Part shown: in pieces, positions 1-8,300 of the stretch
Layout of the letters: every line of letters begins with the position of its first letter
Position numbering within the stretch: the stretch's first letter is position 1
Origin: Candidatus Microbacterium stercoravium
GTDB taxonomy: Bacteria; Actinomycetota; Actinomycetes; Actinomycetales; Microbacteriaceae
Direction: 5' to 3'
Length of the DNA: 33,338 nt
Assembly (NCBI GenBank): GCA_019117025.1
Contig: DXAM01000143.1
Span: 1-33,338 of the forward strand
Notes under the pieces: generated by a model
Told to the model about the DNA's origin: nothing
Seen by the model: the letters and a program-made list of their open reading frames with translations, nothing else
Databases searched by the model: none
Made by a program: the position numbers and the translations under genes

Positions 1-4
1 TTCG

Positions 5-1378
5 TCACTCGCCGCGCGAGATCCTCACCATCTCATCGCGGGGCACGACCTTGATGCGCGCCCGGCCGTGCGGCTCACCGAGCGCGACCTCGTGCTCATC
101 CAGCCGGTGCCAGCCGTCGAGGTCGGTCCACGCTACGCCGCGCTCTTCGAGCAGCGCGGGGATCGCCTCGAGCGACGGGTCCTCCGGCTGCCACCACGAG
201 CTCTGATCGTTCACGAGGTGGGTCACGGTCTCCATGGCGTCGGACTTCGTGTGGCCGATGAGGCCGACGGGGCCGCGCTTGATCCACCCGGTCGCGTACA
301 CGCCGGGGATGATGTCGTTGGAGTCGTCCGCGAGCACCTGCCCCTCGTGGTTCGGGATCACGCCGTGACGGTCGTCGAACGGCAGGCCCGGCAGGGGGGA
401 TCCGAAGTAGCCGACCGCGCGGTACAGCTGCGAGAGCGGCTGCTCGCGCAGCTCGCCCGTTCCGACCACGCCGCCCGCGCCGTCGGACGTCGTGCGCTCG
501 TAGACGAGGGCAGTCACGTTGCCGTCGGCGTCGGTCTTCACTTCCACGGGCTTCGCCCAGAAGTGCAGGTGCAGCCGGCGCGACGACTCGCCGCCTGCGC
601 CGTTCGCACTCGGCAGCTCGCGCCACTTCTGCAGCACCCGGTCGATGACCTTGACCTGCTTGTTCGTGGCGATCGCCTCCAGCGACGCCTCGTCGTAGTC
701 GAAGTCCTCGTCGTAGACGACCATGTCGACGTCGTTCATCTCGCCGAGCTCGCGCAGTTCGAGCGGCGTGAACTTCACCTGCGCGGGACCGCGGCGTCCG
801 AAGATGTGCACGTCGGTCACGGGCGATGCCTTGAGCACGTCGTACACGTTCTGCGGGATCTCGGTGGGCAGCAGGTCGTCGGCGTGCTTCGCGAGGATCC
901 TCGCCGCGTCGAGCGCGACGTTGCCGTTTCCGATCATGCCGACGTGCGAGCCCTCGATCGTCCAGGTGCGCGGCACGTCGGGGTGGCCGTCGTACCAGCT
1001 GACGAAGTCGGCGGCGCCGAAGGATCCCTTCGCGTCGATGCCCGGGATGTCGAGCGCCGCGTCACGGATCGCGCCCGTGGAGAAGATGACCGCGTTGTAG
1101 TGCTTCTTGAGGTCGTCGAGAGTGATGTCCTCGCCGAAGCGCACGTTGCCGAAGATGCGGATGTCACCGCGGTCGAGCACGTCGCGCAGCGCGTTGACGA
1201 CGCCCTTGATGCGCGGGTGGTCGGGCGCGACGCCGTAGCGCACGAGGCCGTACGGCGCCGGGAGCTGTTCGAACAGGTCGATCGACACGTCGAAGCTGCG
1301 TTCGGTGCGCAGCAGGATGTCGGCGGCGTAGATTCCGGCGGGGCCGGCTCCGACGATGGCAAGGCGAAGCGTGGTCAT
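5..1378 (-). CDS. fprA: Ferredoxin-NADP(+) reductase, FprA type
   Basis: This 457-residue flavoprotein is predicted to move electrons between NADPH and ferredoxin in the cytoplasm. The N-terminus carries the FAD-binding loop AIVGAGPAGIYAADIL at about residues 7-22. A second dinucleotide fold near residue 147 (GMIGNGNVALDAARIL) should bind NADPH, and GVYATGWIKRGPVGLIG near the C-terminus is typical of the FprA/adrenodoxin-reductase family. Length matches the family (about 450-460). The ATG start has an AAGGATCC-like ribosome site upstream. It lies 27 bases downstream of the polyprenyl synthase gene on the same strand, so the two may be co-transcribed. The family is clear; the physiological ferredoxin partner is not visible here. 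Confidence 0.93.
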   Translation of the reverse strand: MTTLRLAIVGAGPAGIYAADILLRTERSFDVSIDLFEQLPAPYGLVRYGVAPDHPRIKGVVNALRDVLDRGDIRIFGNVRFGEDITLDDLKKHYNAVIFSTGAIRDAALDIPGIDAKGSFGAADFVSWYDGHPDVPRTWTIEGSHVGMIGNGNVALDAARILAKHADDLLPTEIPQNVYDVLKASPVTDVHIFGRRGPAQVKFTPLELRELGEMNDVDMVVYDEDFDYDEASLEAIATNKQVKVIDRVLQKWRELPSANGAGGESSRRLHLHFWAKPVEVKTDADGNVTALVYERTTSDGAGGVVGTGELREQPLSQLYRAVGYFGSPLPGLPFDDRHGVIPNHEGQVLADDSNDIIPGVYATGWIKRGPVGLIGHTKSDAMETVTHLVNDQSSWWQPEDPSLEAIPALLEERGVAWTDLDGWHRLDEHEVALGEPHGRARIKVVPRDEMVRISRGE

Positions 1379-1405
1379 GAAATGCGGATCCTTCTCGTAG
1401 AGCGG

Positions 1406-2467
1406 TCAGCTCGAGCGGTCAGCGAGCTGGCGGGCGAAGCGCGTCAGGGCATCGCGCACCGTTCCGTGCGGCAGCGCGGAGAGCGCATCGACCGCGTCGT
1501 TCGTCCAGCTGAGGGCCAGCTCGTGGGTGCGGGCGGTGACGGCATGATCGCGCAGTTCGGCGATCGGGCCGTCGAGGATCGAGGGATCCTCGCCCGCGGC
1601 GATGCGCGCGACGCCCTGGTCGATGCGCGTCAGAAGGTCGAGGTCGTCGGCGGCGTCGCTGGCCTGCAGCAGCAGGTACGGCATCGTGACGACGCCGGCG
1701 CGCAGGTCTGTTCCGGGCACCTTGCCGGTGTCTTCCGGGCTCGCCGAGAGGTCGAGCACATCGTCGGCGAGCTGGAAGGCGACGCCGACCTTCTCGCCGT
1801 AGATGCGCAGCGGCTCGCGGAGCTCTTCGCCGGCGCCGGCGAAGTACGCGCCGGACTGCGCGGCGGCCGCGATGAGCGATCCCGTCTTGTCTGCGAGCAC
1901 CTGCAGGTAGAACTCGATCGGATCGTCGTCCGGGCCTGCGCCGACGGTCTCGTGCAGTTGGCCCATCACGAGCCGCTCGAACGTCGCGGTCTGCATGTCG
2001 ACGCCGTCGGCGCCGTGGCGGCCCATCACGCGGCTCGCGCGCGAGAGCAGGAGGTCGCCGATGAGGATCGCGGTCGAGTTGTTCCAGACGCGGTGCACCG
2101 ACGGAACGCCGCGGCGCTTGTCGGCGCCGTCCATGACGTCGTCGTGGTATAGCGACCCGAGGTGCATCAGCTCGAGCGCCACGGCGACGTCGCGCACGGC
2201 AGGAGTGATGCCGTCGCCGAGCTGGGCCGTGAGCATGACGAGCATGGGACGCACCCGCTTGCCGCCCGCCTCGTAGAGGTACCGGGCCGCGGCGTCGACC
2301 AGCGGGTTCGCCGATCCGAGCTCCGCGGCGATGGTGCTCTCGACCTGTTCCAGGCCGTCCTCAAGGGTTCGGGCCAGGCGGCGTGCCGCTGGACCGACGA
2401 AAACACGGTCGCTCAGACCGAAGCGGCTCGCCAATTGCGAGCCCGTGGAAGCGGGGCTCGAAGTCAC
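1406..2467 (-). CDS. Long-chain polyprenyl diphosphate synthase (menaquinone side chain)
   Basis: This 353-residue trans-isoprenyl diphosphate synthase condenses isopentenyl diphosphate units into a long prenyl chain. The first aspartate-rich motif is HDDVMDGADKRRG (D109, D110, D113), the second is QLADDVLDL (D235, D236, D239), and GGKRVRPML (from residue 68) is the usual substrate-binding stretch. The next gene upstream is menG and menF follows, so making the menaquinone tail is the natural role (inferred); hepta- to nonaprenyl product length cannot be read from sequence. The start is a GTG. A TAGGCT hexamer ends 6 bases before it, so a leaderless transcript is likely, and I see no good Shine-Dalgarno. 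Homologues are named hepT, ispB or grcC; I give no symbol because chain length is unknown. Confidence 0.92.
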   Translation of the reverse strand: MTSSPASTGSQLASRFGLSDRVFVGPAARRLARTLEDGLEQVESTIAAELGSANPLVDAAARYLYEAGGKRVRPMLVMLTAQLGDGITPAVRDVAVALELMHLGSLYHDDVMDGADKRRGVPSVHRVWNNSTAILIGDLLLSRASRVMGRHGADGVDMQTATFERLVMGQLHETVGAGPDDDPIEFYLQVLADKTGSLIAAAAQSGAYFAGAGEELREPLRIYGEKVGVAFQLADDVLDLSASPEDTGKVPGTDLRAGVVTMPYLLLQASDAADDLDLLTRIDQGVARIAAGEDPSILDGPIAELRDHAVTARTHELALSWTNDAVDALSALPHGTVRDALTRFARQLADRSS

Positions 2468-2473
2468 TCGTCC

Positions 2474-2479
2474 AGCCTA
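2474..2479 (-). promoter_or_regulatory. Candidate -10 element, leaderless start of the polyprenyl synthase
   Basis: On the minus strand TAGGCT (TAnnnT) is followed by six bases and then the GTG at 2467. This spacing puts the transcription start at or next to the start codon. No convincing -35 is visible, which is common for actinobacterial promoters. Confidence 0.5.
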
Positions 2480-2486
2480 CCTTCGG

Positions 2487-3203
2487 TTATGAGGCGATCG
2501 GTCGCGTCGCCCGATGAAGCGCGACGATCCCGCCGGTGAGGTTGCGGTACTCGACCGAGGTCCAGCCGGCATCGCGCATCCACGCGGCGAGCTCCTTCTG
2601 TGCGGGCCACTCGTGGATCGATTCGTTCAGGTAGTCGTACGCGTCGCCGTTCGACGACGCGATTCGCGCGATCCGCGGCAGCACCTGGGCGTTGTACCAG
2701 CGGTAGAGCGTCCGGAAGACGGAGTTCGGCGGAGTCGAGAACTCGTTGATGACGACGCGGCCGCCCGGCTTGGTCACGCGCAGCAGCTCGGCGAGCGCGA
2801 CCTTCGGCTGCTGCACGTTGCGCAGCCCGTACGACATCGTCACGGCGTCGAACTCGGCGTCGCTGAAGGGCAGATTCGTCGCGTCGGCGAGCGCGAAGCT
2901 CAGGCCGCGCAGGTCGCCGTAGCGCCGCTTGCCCTGAGCGAGCATTCCGGGCGAGAAGTCGGCCGCGACGACGTCGGCGCCGGTGCGGGCGAGCGAGGCC
3001 GACGAGCGGCAGGTTCCGGCCGCCAGATCGAGGATCCGCTCCCCCGGCTTCGGCCCGACGGCGCGCGTGGTGGCGCGGCGCCACGCGGCGTCGAGCCCGA
3101 ACGTCATCGCGATGTTGGTCACGTCGTACCGCTCGGCGACGGCGTCGAACATGCCGCTGACGGTCTGCGGATCCTTGGCCAGGTCGGCGCGCTGCGAAGT
3201 CAC
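2487..3203 (-). CDS. menG: Demethylmenaquinone C-methyltransferase
   Basis: This 238-residue class I SAM-dependent methyltransferase of the UbiE/MenG family should catalyse the last step of menaquinone synthesis. Family marks are FDAVAERYDVTN near residue 19, ILDLAAGT near residue 57, DFSPGMLAQGKRRY, the PFSDAEFDAVTMSYGLRN stretch and TKPGGRVVINEFSTP. One oddity is the glycine-rich SAM loop: it reads AAGTCRSS (C65-R66), whereas relatives usually have a glycine after the threonine (GTG). The downstream motifs are intact and the frame is open, so I call it functional with a caveat. It starts with GTG and has a TAGACT -10 six bases upstream, giving it its own promoter just past the 79-bp repeat that separates it from menF. 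Confidence 0.92.
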   Translation of the reverse strand: MTSQRADLAKDPQTVSGMFDAVAERYDVTNIAMTFGLDAAWRRATTRAVGPKPGERILDLAAGTCRSSASLARTGADVVAADFSPGMLAQGKRRYGDLRGLSFALADATNLPFSDAEFDAVTMSYGLRNVQQPKVALAELLRVTKPGGRVVINEFSTPPNSVFRTLYRWYNAQVLPRIARIASSNGDAYDYLNESIHEWPAQKELAAWMRDAGWTSVEYRNLTGGIVALHRATRPIAS

Positions 3204-3209
3204 GCTCCG

Positions 3210-3215
3210 AGTCTA
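3210..3215 (-). promoter_or_regulatory. Candidate -10 element, leaderless start of menG
   Basis: TAGACT on the minus strand is followed by CGGAGC and then the GTG at 3203, a 6-base gap typical of leaderless transcripts. Its position right after the tandem repeat suggests menG is transcribed separately from menF. Confidence 0.5.
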
Positions 3216-3235
3216 CGCGCGCGCCCTGCATCAAG

Positions 3236-3409
3236 CGCGTGCCCGGGTGCGTGCATCGCAAGGCGGAGAAGGGAGTCGTGCAAGCGCACGGCGACCGACG
3301 ACAACACCACAACACGCGTGCCCGGGGGCGTGCAACGCAAGGCGGAGAAGGGAGTCGTGCAAGCGCACGGCGACCGACGACAACGCCGCGAGGCGCGTGC
3401 CCGGGGCGT
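3236..3409. repeat. 79-bp direct tandem repeat, 2.2 copies, structured
   Basis: The landmark CGCGTGCCCGGG recurs at 3236, 3315 and 3394, a spacing of exactly 79 bases. The 48-base core starting GCAAGGCGGAG (3258 and 3337) is identical in the two full copies. Each core contains a short hairpin, CGTGC-AAGC-GCACG. A diverged third copy of the core lies at 23347, beyond the end of menA, so this is a small dispersed family and not only a local duplication. The array fills the gap between the menF stop and the menG start. Plausible roles are transcription termination or RNA processing; this is inference. Confidence 0.85.
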
Positions 3410-3410
3410 G

Positions 3411-4673
3411 TCAGGCCAGGGCGTCGATGATGGGGCGGAACTTGACGCGTGTCTCGGTGAGTTCGGCCTCGGCGACGGACCCCGGGACGATCCCGCCGCC
3501 CGCGTGCGCGGAGACGGTGCGGGGCGCGTCGGACGACGGATCCTCGGGGGCGAACTGCGCACCGCGCAGCGCGATCGCCCACTCGCCGTCGCCGTTCGCG
3601 TCGATCCAGCCGACCGGGCCGGCGTAGCGGCCGCGGTCGAATCCCTCGATGCGGCGGATCTCGGCCATCGCCCGATCGGTCGGGGTGCCGGCGACGGCCG
3701 CGGTCGGGTGGATCGCGCGCACCATGTCGAGCGCCGATGCGCCGTTGTCGAGCGTGCCGCGCACGTCGGTCGCGAGGTGCCAGAGGTTGGGCAGCTCGAG
3801 CGGGAACGTCTCGCCCTGGCGCAGCTCGCTCGTGTGCGGCCGCAGTGCGTCGAGCACGCTGTCGACGGCGAAGCGGTGCTCCGCCCGATCCTTGCCGCTC
3901 GCCTGCAGTTCGCTCGAGACGAGCTCGTCCTCGCGGATGTCGGCACCGCGCGGGCGCGTGCCGGCGAGCACGCGCGCCGAAACGGATCCGCCCGTGACTG
4001 TCACGAGCGTCTCGGGGCTCGCACCGATCATGCCGTCGACGGCATACGTCCACGTGTTCGGGTAGTCGTCGGCGAGCGAGCGCACGAGCAGACGCAGATC
4101 GGCATGCGCGGGCACGCTGCCGATGAGATCTCGCGCGATCACGATCTTGCTGACCTCTCCCTCGTCGATCACGTCGAGCGCCGCGCGCACCGCGGCCGCG
4201 TGGGCCTCCGGGTCCACCGCGCCGGGGCCGAGGGTCGCCGACCAGGAGGGGCCGAGCGCGACGGGCTCGGGAACCGGCACCTCGTCGGGCTGGTCGGCCA
4301 CGCGGATCCGCGTGAGCCACGTGCGCCCGCCGCGGTGCCCGAGCACCGCCGTGGGCACGATCAGGGTCGACGGCCGCGCCGATGACTCGTCGAACGCGAA
4401 GGCGCCGAACCCGACGAGACCCGTGCCGGGCATTCCGACCTCGTCATCGATGTCGGTCGTCTGCGATATCGCTCGCCACAGGTCGGCGAGCGCCGTGATG
4501 CGGCCGTCCTCCGCCACATCGATGTGCAGCAGGTCGGGGCCCGCTGCGACGAGGCCGTCGCCATTTCGCGTCCAGACGATCGGGCTCGACGGATCGGCGT
4601 ACACGAGCGCCTCGACGGGATCGATCTCCCGCGTGGTCGCCACGAGGCGCGGCAGAGATAGCGGTTCGGTCAC
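3411..4673 (-). CDS. menF: Isochorismate synthase
   Basis: This chorismate-binding enzyme of 420 residues converts chorismate to isochorismate, the entry step of menaquinone synthesis. Family motifs are clear: VSKIVIARDL in the middle, GASPETLV, VLAGTRPRG, LWHLATDVRGTL, HPTAAVAGTPTDRAM, and the C-terminal YAGPVGWIDANGDGEW and AHAGGGIVPGSVAEAEL. Isochorismate synthase is preferred over a salicylate or anthranilate enzyme because of the men neighbours. I chose the GTG at 4673 (VTEPLSLPRL onward) because a TAGGAT -10 lies 7 bases upstream; an ATG at 4703 in the same frame is the alternative and would add 10 residues. The gene is divergent from the DUF402 gene with only 67 bases between the two starts. 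Confidence 0.9.
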   Translation of the reverse strand: MTEPLSLPRLVATTREIDPVEALVYADPSSPIVWTRNGDGLVAAGPDLLHIDVAEDGRITALADLWRAISQTTDIDDEVGMPGTGLVGFGAFAFDESSARPSTLIVPTAVLGHRGGRTWLTRIRVADQPDEVPVPEPVALGPSWSATLGPGAVDPEAHAAAVRAALDVIDEGEVSKIVIARDLIGSVPAHADLRLLVRSLADDYPNTWTYAVDGMIGASPETLVTVTGGSVSARVLAGTRPRGADIREDELVSSELQASGKDRAEHRFAVDSVLDALRPHTSELRQGETFPLELPNLWHLATDVRGTLDNGASALDMVRAIHPTAAVAGTPTDRAMAEIRRIEGFDRGRYAGPVGWIDANGDGEWAIALRGAQFAPEDPSSDAPRTVSAHAGGGIVPGSVAEAELTETRVKFRPIIDALA

Positions 4674-4680
4674 ACCGTCG

Positions 4681-4686
4681 ATCCTA
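4681..4686 (-). promoter_or_regulatory. Candidate -10 element, leaderless start of menF
   Basis: TAGGAT on the minus strand is followed by seven bases and the GTG at 4673. It is a near-ideal actinobacterial -10 and is one of my reasons for choosing that start over the ATG at 4703. Confidence 0.5.
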
Positions 4687-4728
4687 TTGATGCGCGTATT
4701 CATTCCGCCTGGGAGGCGGGGCACCGCA

Positions 4729-4734
4729 TATTGT
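4729..4734 (+). promoter_or_regulatory. Candidate -10 element, leaderless start of the DUF402 gene
   Basis: TATTGT is followed by CGGAGG and then the ATG at 4741. The GGAGG touches the start codon and is too close to act as a normal ribosome site, which favours a leaderless transcript. Confidence 0.45.
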
Positions 4735-4740
4735 CGGAGG

Positions 4741-5301
4741 ATGACCTCCTCGATCCGACCCGGCACCAAGACCCATATCAATTGGCGCAAATGGGACGGC
4801 GGGCCGCACTGGGTGCACGAGGTCGTCTACCTCGGACGGGACGAGTGGGGCTCGTGGTTCGGGCAGCGTCCGGGATGGCGCAGCCACCGCCCGGGGCGGG
4901 ACACGCTGCTGCGCACCTCGTGCGTGATGCTGCTGCCCGATCCGGCGCCCGGCAGCGACCACGGAGCCGAATGGATCCTCACGGTCAACGCCCCGCCGCA
5001 GCGCACGCGCGTGTACATCGATGTCGCGTGGGAGGCGCGGTGGGATCGCGGCAGCGCTGAGCCGACGGCGATCGACATGGATCTCGACGTGGTGCGCCGC
5101 ACCGACCAGCGCGGCATCTACATCGACGACGAAGACGAGTGGGAGGAGCACCGCGTCGAGTACGGATACCCTCTGCATGTCGTCAACCGGCTGGAGATCG
5201 TCACCGCCGATCTGAAGCAGCGGGTGACCGCCCGCACGGCTCCGTTCAACGAGGCGACCACGCACCCGTGGTTCGACGTGCTCGAGGCGCTCGACCTCTA
5301 G
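4741..5301 (+). CDS. DUF402 domain protein
   Basis: This 186-residue soluble protein belongs to the DUF402 group, some members of which (FomD, YgaC/Ntdp) hydrolyse nucleoside diphosphates or phosphonate-nucleotide adducts. Visible family marks are the aromatic-rich N-terminus (HINWRKWDGGPHW), VYIDVAWEARW in the middle, AIDMDLDVV and the acidic YIDDEDEWEEHRVEYGYP stretch, which carries the likely metal-binding carboxylates. The substrate cannot be inferred. The gene stands alone, divergent from menF and convergent with the sugar operon, and ends just before a strong hairpin. The start at 4741 is the first ATG consistent with the -10 at 4729. Confidence 0.8.
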   Translation: MTSSIRPGTKTHINWRKWDGGPHWVHEVVYLGRDEWGSWFGQRPGWRSHRPGRDTLLRTSCVMLLPDPAPGSDHGAEWILTVNAPPQRTRVYIDVAWEARWDRGSAEPTAIDMDLDVVRRTDQRGIYIDDEDEWEEHRVEYGYPLHVVNRLEIVTADLKQRVTARTAPFNEATTHPWFDVLEALDL

Positions 5302-5313
5302 GCGCGTGCCGCC

Positions 5314-5359
5314 TCCCACGTTGTGCGGGAATGCGGTCGCGTTCCCGCACAACGTGGGA
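5314..5359. terminator. Strong bidirectional hairpin between convergent genes
   Basis: An inverted repeat of 18 perfect base pairs (5314-5331 with 5342-5359; core CCCACGTTGTGCGGGAA) encloses a 10-base spacer that can add three more pairs, one of them G-U, leaving a 4-base loop. It sits between the DUF402 stop and the end of the secreted glycosidase gene, which point at each other. The plus side is followed by ATCTTTG and there is no long U tract. A terminator serving both genes is the simplest reading. Confidence 0.75.
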
Positions 5360-5381
5360 CATCTTTGCCCGCCTCGCCGGG

Positions 5382-8300
5382 TCAGCCGCAGGCGATGCCG
5401 TCGTAGGGCTGGGTCACCGACGCGTCCGCGGTCGACACCACCGCCTCCCCGGCCGGGGCGTCGGCAGCGCGCACCGCGAACGAGCGGGCGGCGCGATCGC
5501 CCGGGTCGAGAGCGCCGACGGACGAGGTGCCGTACGGCGTCTCGAGCTGCACCCGCTGCGACGTGTCCGAGATGTTCTCCGCACGGACGACGACGTACGC
5601 GCGCGACCCGACGCACCGCGTCTCGGCCTCGGCGGCGACGGCCGTCGGGGCGGCGCTCAGCGGCGACACGGTGAGCCTGTCGACGATCGGCGCCTCATCG
5701 GCGCGCAGGTTGTAATCGGCGGGCCAGGTCTCGGACGCGAGGGTCTCCCCGTCCCAGTTCGTCGCCTCCTCCGCGCGCAGCTCGACCGTGTTGGATCCCT
5801 CGTCGAGGTCGAGCACGATCGTCCGCTCCCAGAAGTTGTTCTCGTGGAACGTGGGAACGAACATCTCCCGCTGCGGCTCGCCCCCGTTGACGGAGATGTC
5901 CGCGTGGCGCGCCACGGGGTTGGGGTTGTAGTGGGTGCCGTCGACCTGCTCGGGATTCGAGTAGCGCACGACGACGGCGTGCGGTCCGGCCGACGCGGCC
6001 TCGATCTCGAAGGTGAGCGTATTGCCATTGCCCGGTTCTCCGCCGACGCCCGCGACGGCCTGTCCGCCCTCGGCGTTCGTCAGCTCGACGACGGCGGCGT
6101 CTCCGGCGAGCGCCGCATCCTCCGCCGCGTAGTCGACCGGTGCGAGCGCACCCGTGCCGGCGCTGACCGTGACCCGATCGATCACGGCGCCCGCGGATCC
6201 ACCGGTCACGACGACCTTGTTCACACCGCCCGCGAGGTGCGCCGCGACCGAGGTGCGCGACGCGAGGTCGGCGATCTCGTTGCCGTTCACCGAGACGGAT
6301 CCCGCGGCCTCGCCGACGACGTCGATCCCGAGCGTCTTCTCGCCTTCGACGTCGCCGTAGACCCAGAAGGTCGCTTCCTCGCCCTCGGCGAGCCGCACGG
6401 CGCCCGCGCCCGAGATTTCGCCGTCCAGGTCGTCGTACACCGCGCTCCCCCCGGTGAGCGTCGCGTGCTCCGCCTCGTAGACCGCGGTGTCGGCATCGGG
6501 GTTCGGCAGCGCGAGCGTGATGCGATCGATGAGCGCATCGCCGATCGTGGCGCCCGAGCCGTCACGGCTCTGCGCGGCCAGGGAGATCGTGTGCGTTCCT
6601 GCCGTCAGCTCGACGGCGGCGTCGGTGTGGTCCCAGACCACCCACTTGTACGCGAGCGGCAGCAGGATCTCCTGTTCGGCGCCGCCGTCGACCCGCAGGA
6701 AGACGTTCGTGGGCCCCTGATCGGCGATGGCGTCGAACGTGTTCAGCGAGTTCGCGAACACCGACAGGTCGTACGTGCCGTCCTCCGGAACGGTGACCTC
6801 GAAGTCCAGCACGCCGTCGGATCCCGTGCGCAGCCCGCCCACGTCGTATCCGCCCGACGTGTAGAACGCGCCCACGTCGTCGGGCGAGCCCTCCGGCCCG
6901 TTCTTCGAGTAGCCGGAGCCGCGGTACTGCGCGTCCTCGGCCTCATAGCTGCCGGACCACACGGTCGGGGCGGCCGCCGTCGGCTCGCCGACGCCCGCGG
7001 GCGTCACGACGATCTCGTACGCCGACGACTCCTCGAGCAGCGGCAGCGACGTGCCGTCGAACGGAACCGACACGGATCCGTCGACGACGTCGGCCGTCGT
7101 CTCGGACAGCACGCGGGGCTGGGCGGAGTCGCCGAGCTGCCCGGTCCAGGGGATCTCGCGCACGGTCACGCGCACGGCGTCGCCGAACACGTCGGCGGGC
7201 ACGTTCCGGAGCGTCACGGGCACGGTGCCGCTGGCGCCGCCGAGGATCGTGCGGGCCACGGCCCGCTCCTCATCGACCGTCGCAACGCCCTGCAGTGTGT
7301 AGTTCTCGCCCGGGAACGGCGGCGAGACCTCCACGGTGCGGCCGGTCATCTGCGCGTAGGCGTTGTACAGCCACCACTGACCGTTGCCGCGATTCGACTG
7401 CACTGCGGAGTCCGACAGGTTTCCGTTGATGTTCCAGAACGCGATCATCGCGTCGACCTTGGAGTCCTCGATCGCTGACATCCACTGGATCATCTGGCCC
7501 GGCACCGACGTGTGGTAGTTGAAGGCGTACTCGTTCACGTTGATCGGCAGCTCGCGGCCCTCGTGCTCCGTCCCGGCGAAGACGTCAGCCTCCCAGCCGC
7601 GGAACCGCTGCACCGAGTCGCGGATGCTCTGCGGGTGCGACAGCTCGTGCCACGTGATGATGTCGGGCACAGTGCCCGCTTCGACGGCGTGCTCCAGGAA
7701 ATCCTTCACCTGGCCGTACAGAACGCTCGTTCCGGGGCCGGCGATGCGCACGTCGGGGTACGCGGACTTTATCGTCCGGTAGGTCTCGTCCCACGCCGCG
7801 AAGTAGTCGGTGGGGTCCTCGAGCCATGATGTGCCGTCGAGGCTCCATTCGCCCGTCCCGAACATGTTGCCCTCGGGCTCGTTGAACGGTTCGATCACCA
7901 GGTTGTCGAGATGGTCCTCGTCGACGTCCGCGATCTTGTCCAGCTGGTCGTCGAGCACCCGGGCGTAGTCGGCGAGCTTCTCCTCCGGTGTGCTGCCCGG
8001 CCATTGATACGGGAAGCCGCGATACCAGTCGGTGACCCGCAGGTAGACGTCTCCGTCGGTCGCGTCGGCGAGCTGTTCGAGCACCTCGAGCGCATCGGAT
8101 CCGGGGTGCTGCGCACCGTCCTGCGCCTTCGTCGCGACGGACCGCACGTTCATCCCCTCGATGAGGTTGTCGGTGGGCATGCCATCGGCGTAGAGGCCGT
8201 AGAGCAGGCCCGATGCGCCGCCGAGGAATTCCCCGGTGTCGGTGCCGAGGTCGACGGAGAGACCGCCGTCGCTGACCTCGACCGTCGCCGTCACGGCGAC

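Noticed and set aside
68..2152. 694-codon open frame on the plus strand opposite fprA and the polyprenyl synthase
   Set aside because: It is antisense to two clear enzymes, low in complexity (Arg, Val, Asp, Ala, His), and is a shadow of high-GC codon use.
3236..3409. CRISPR array
   Set aside because: Two contiguous 79-bp units with no unique spacers and no cas genes nearby.
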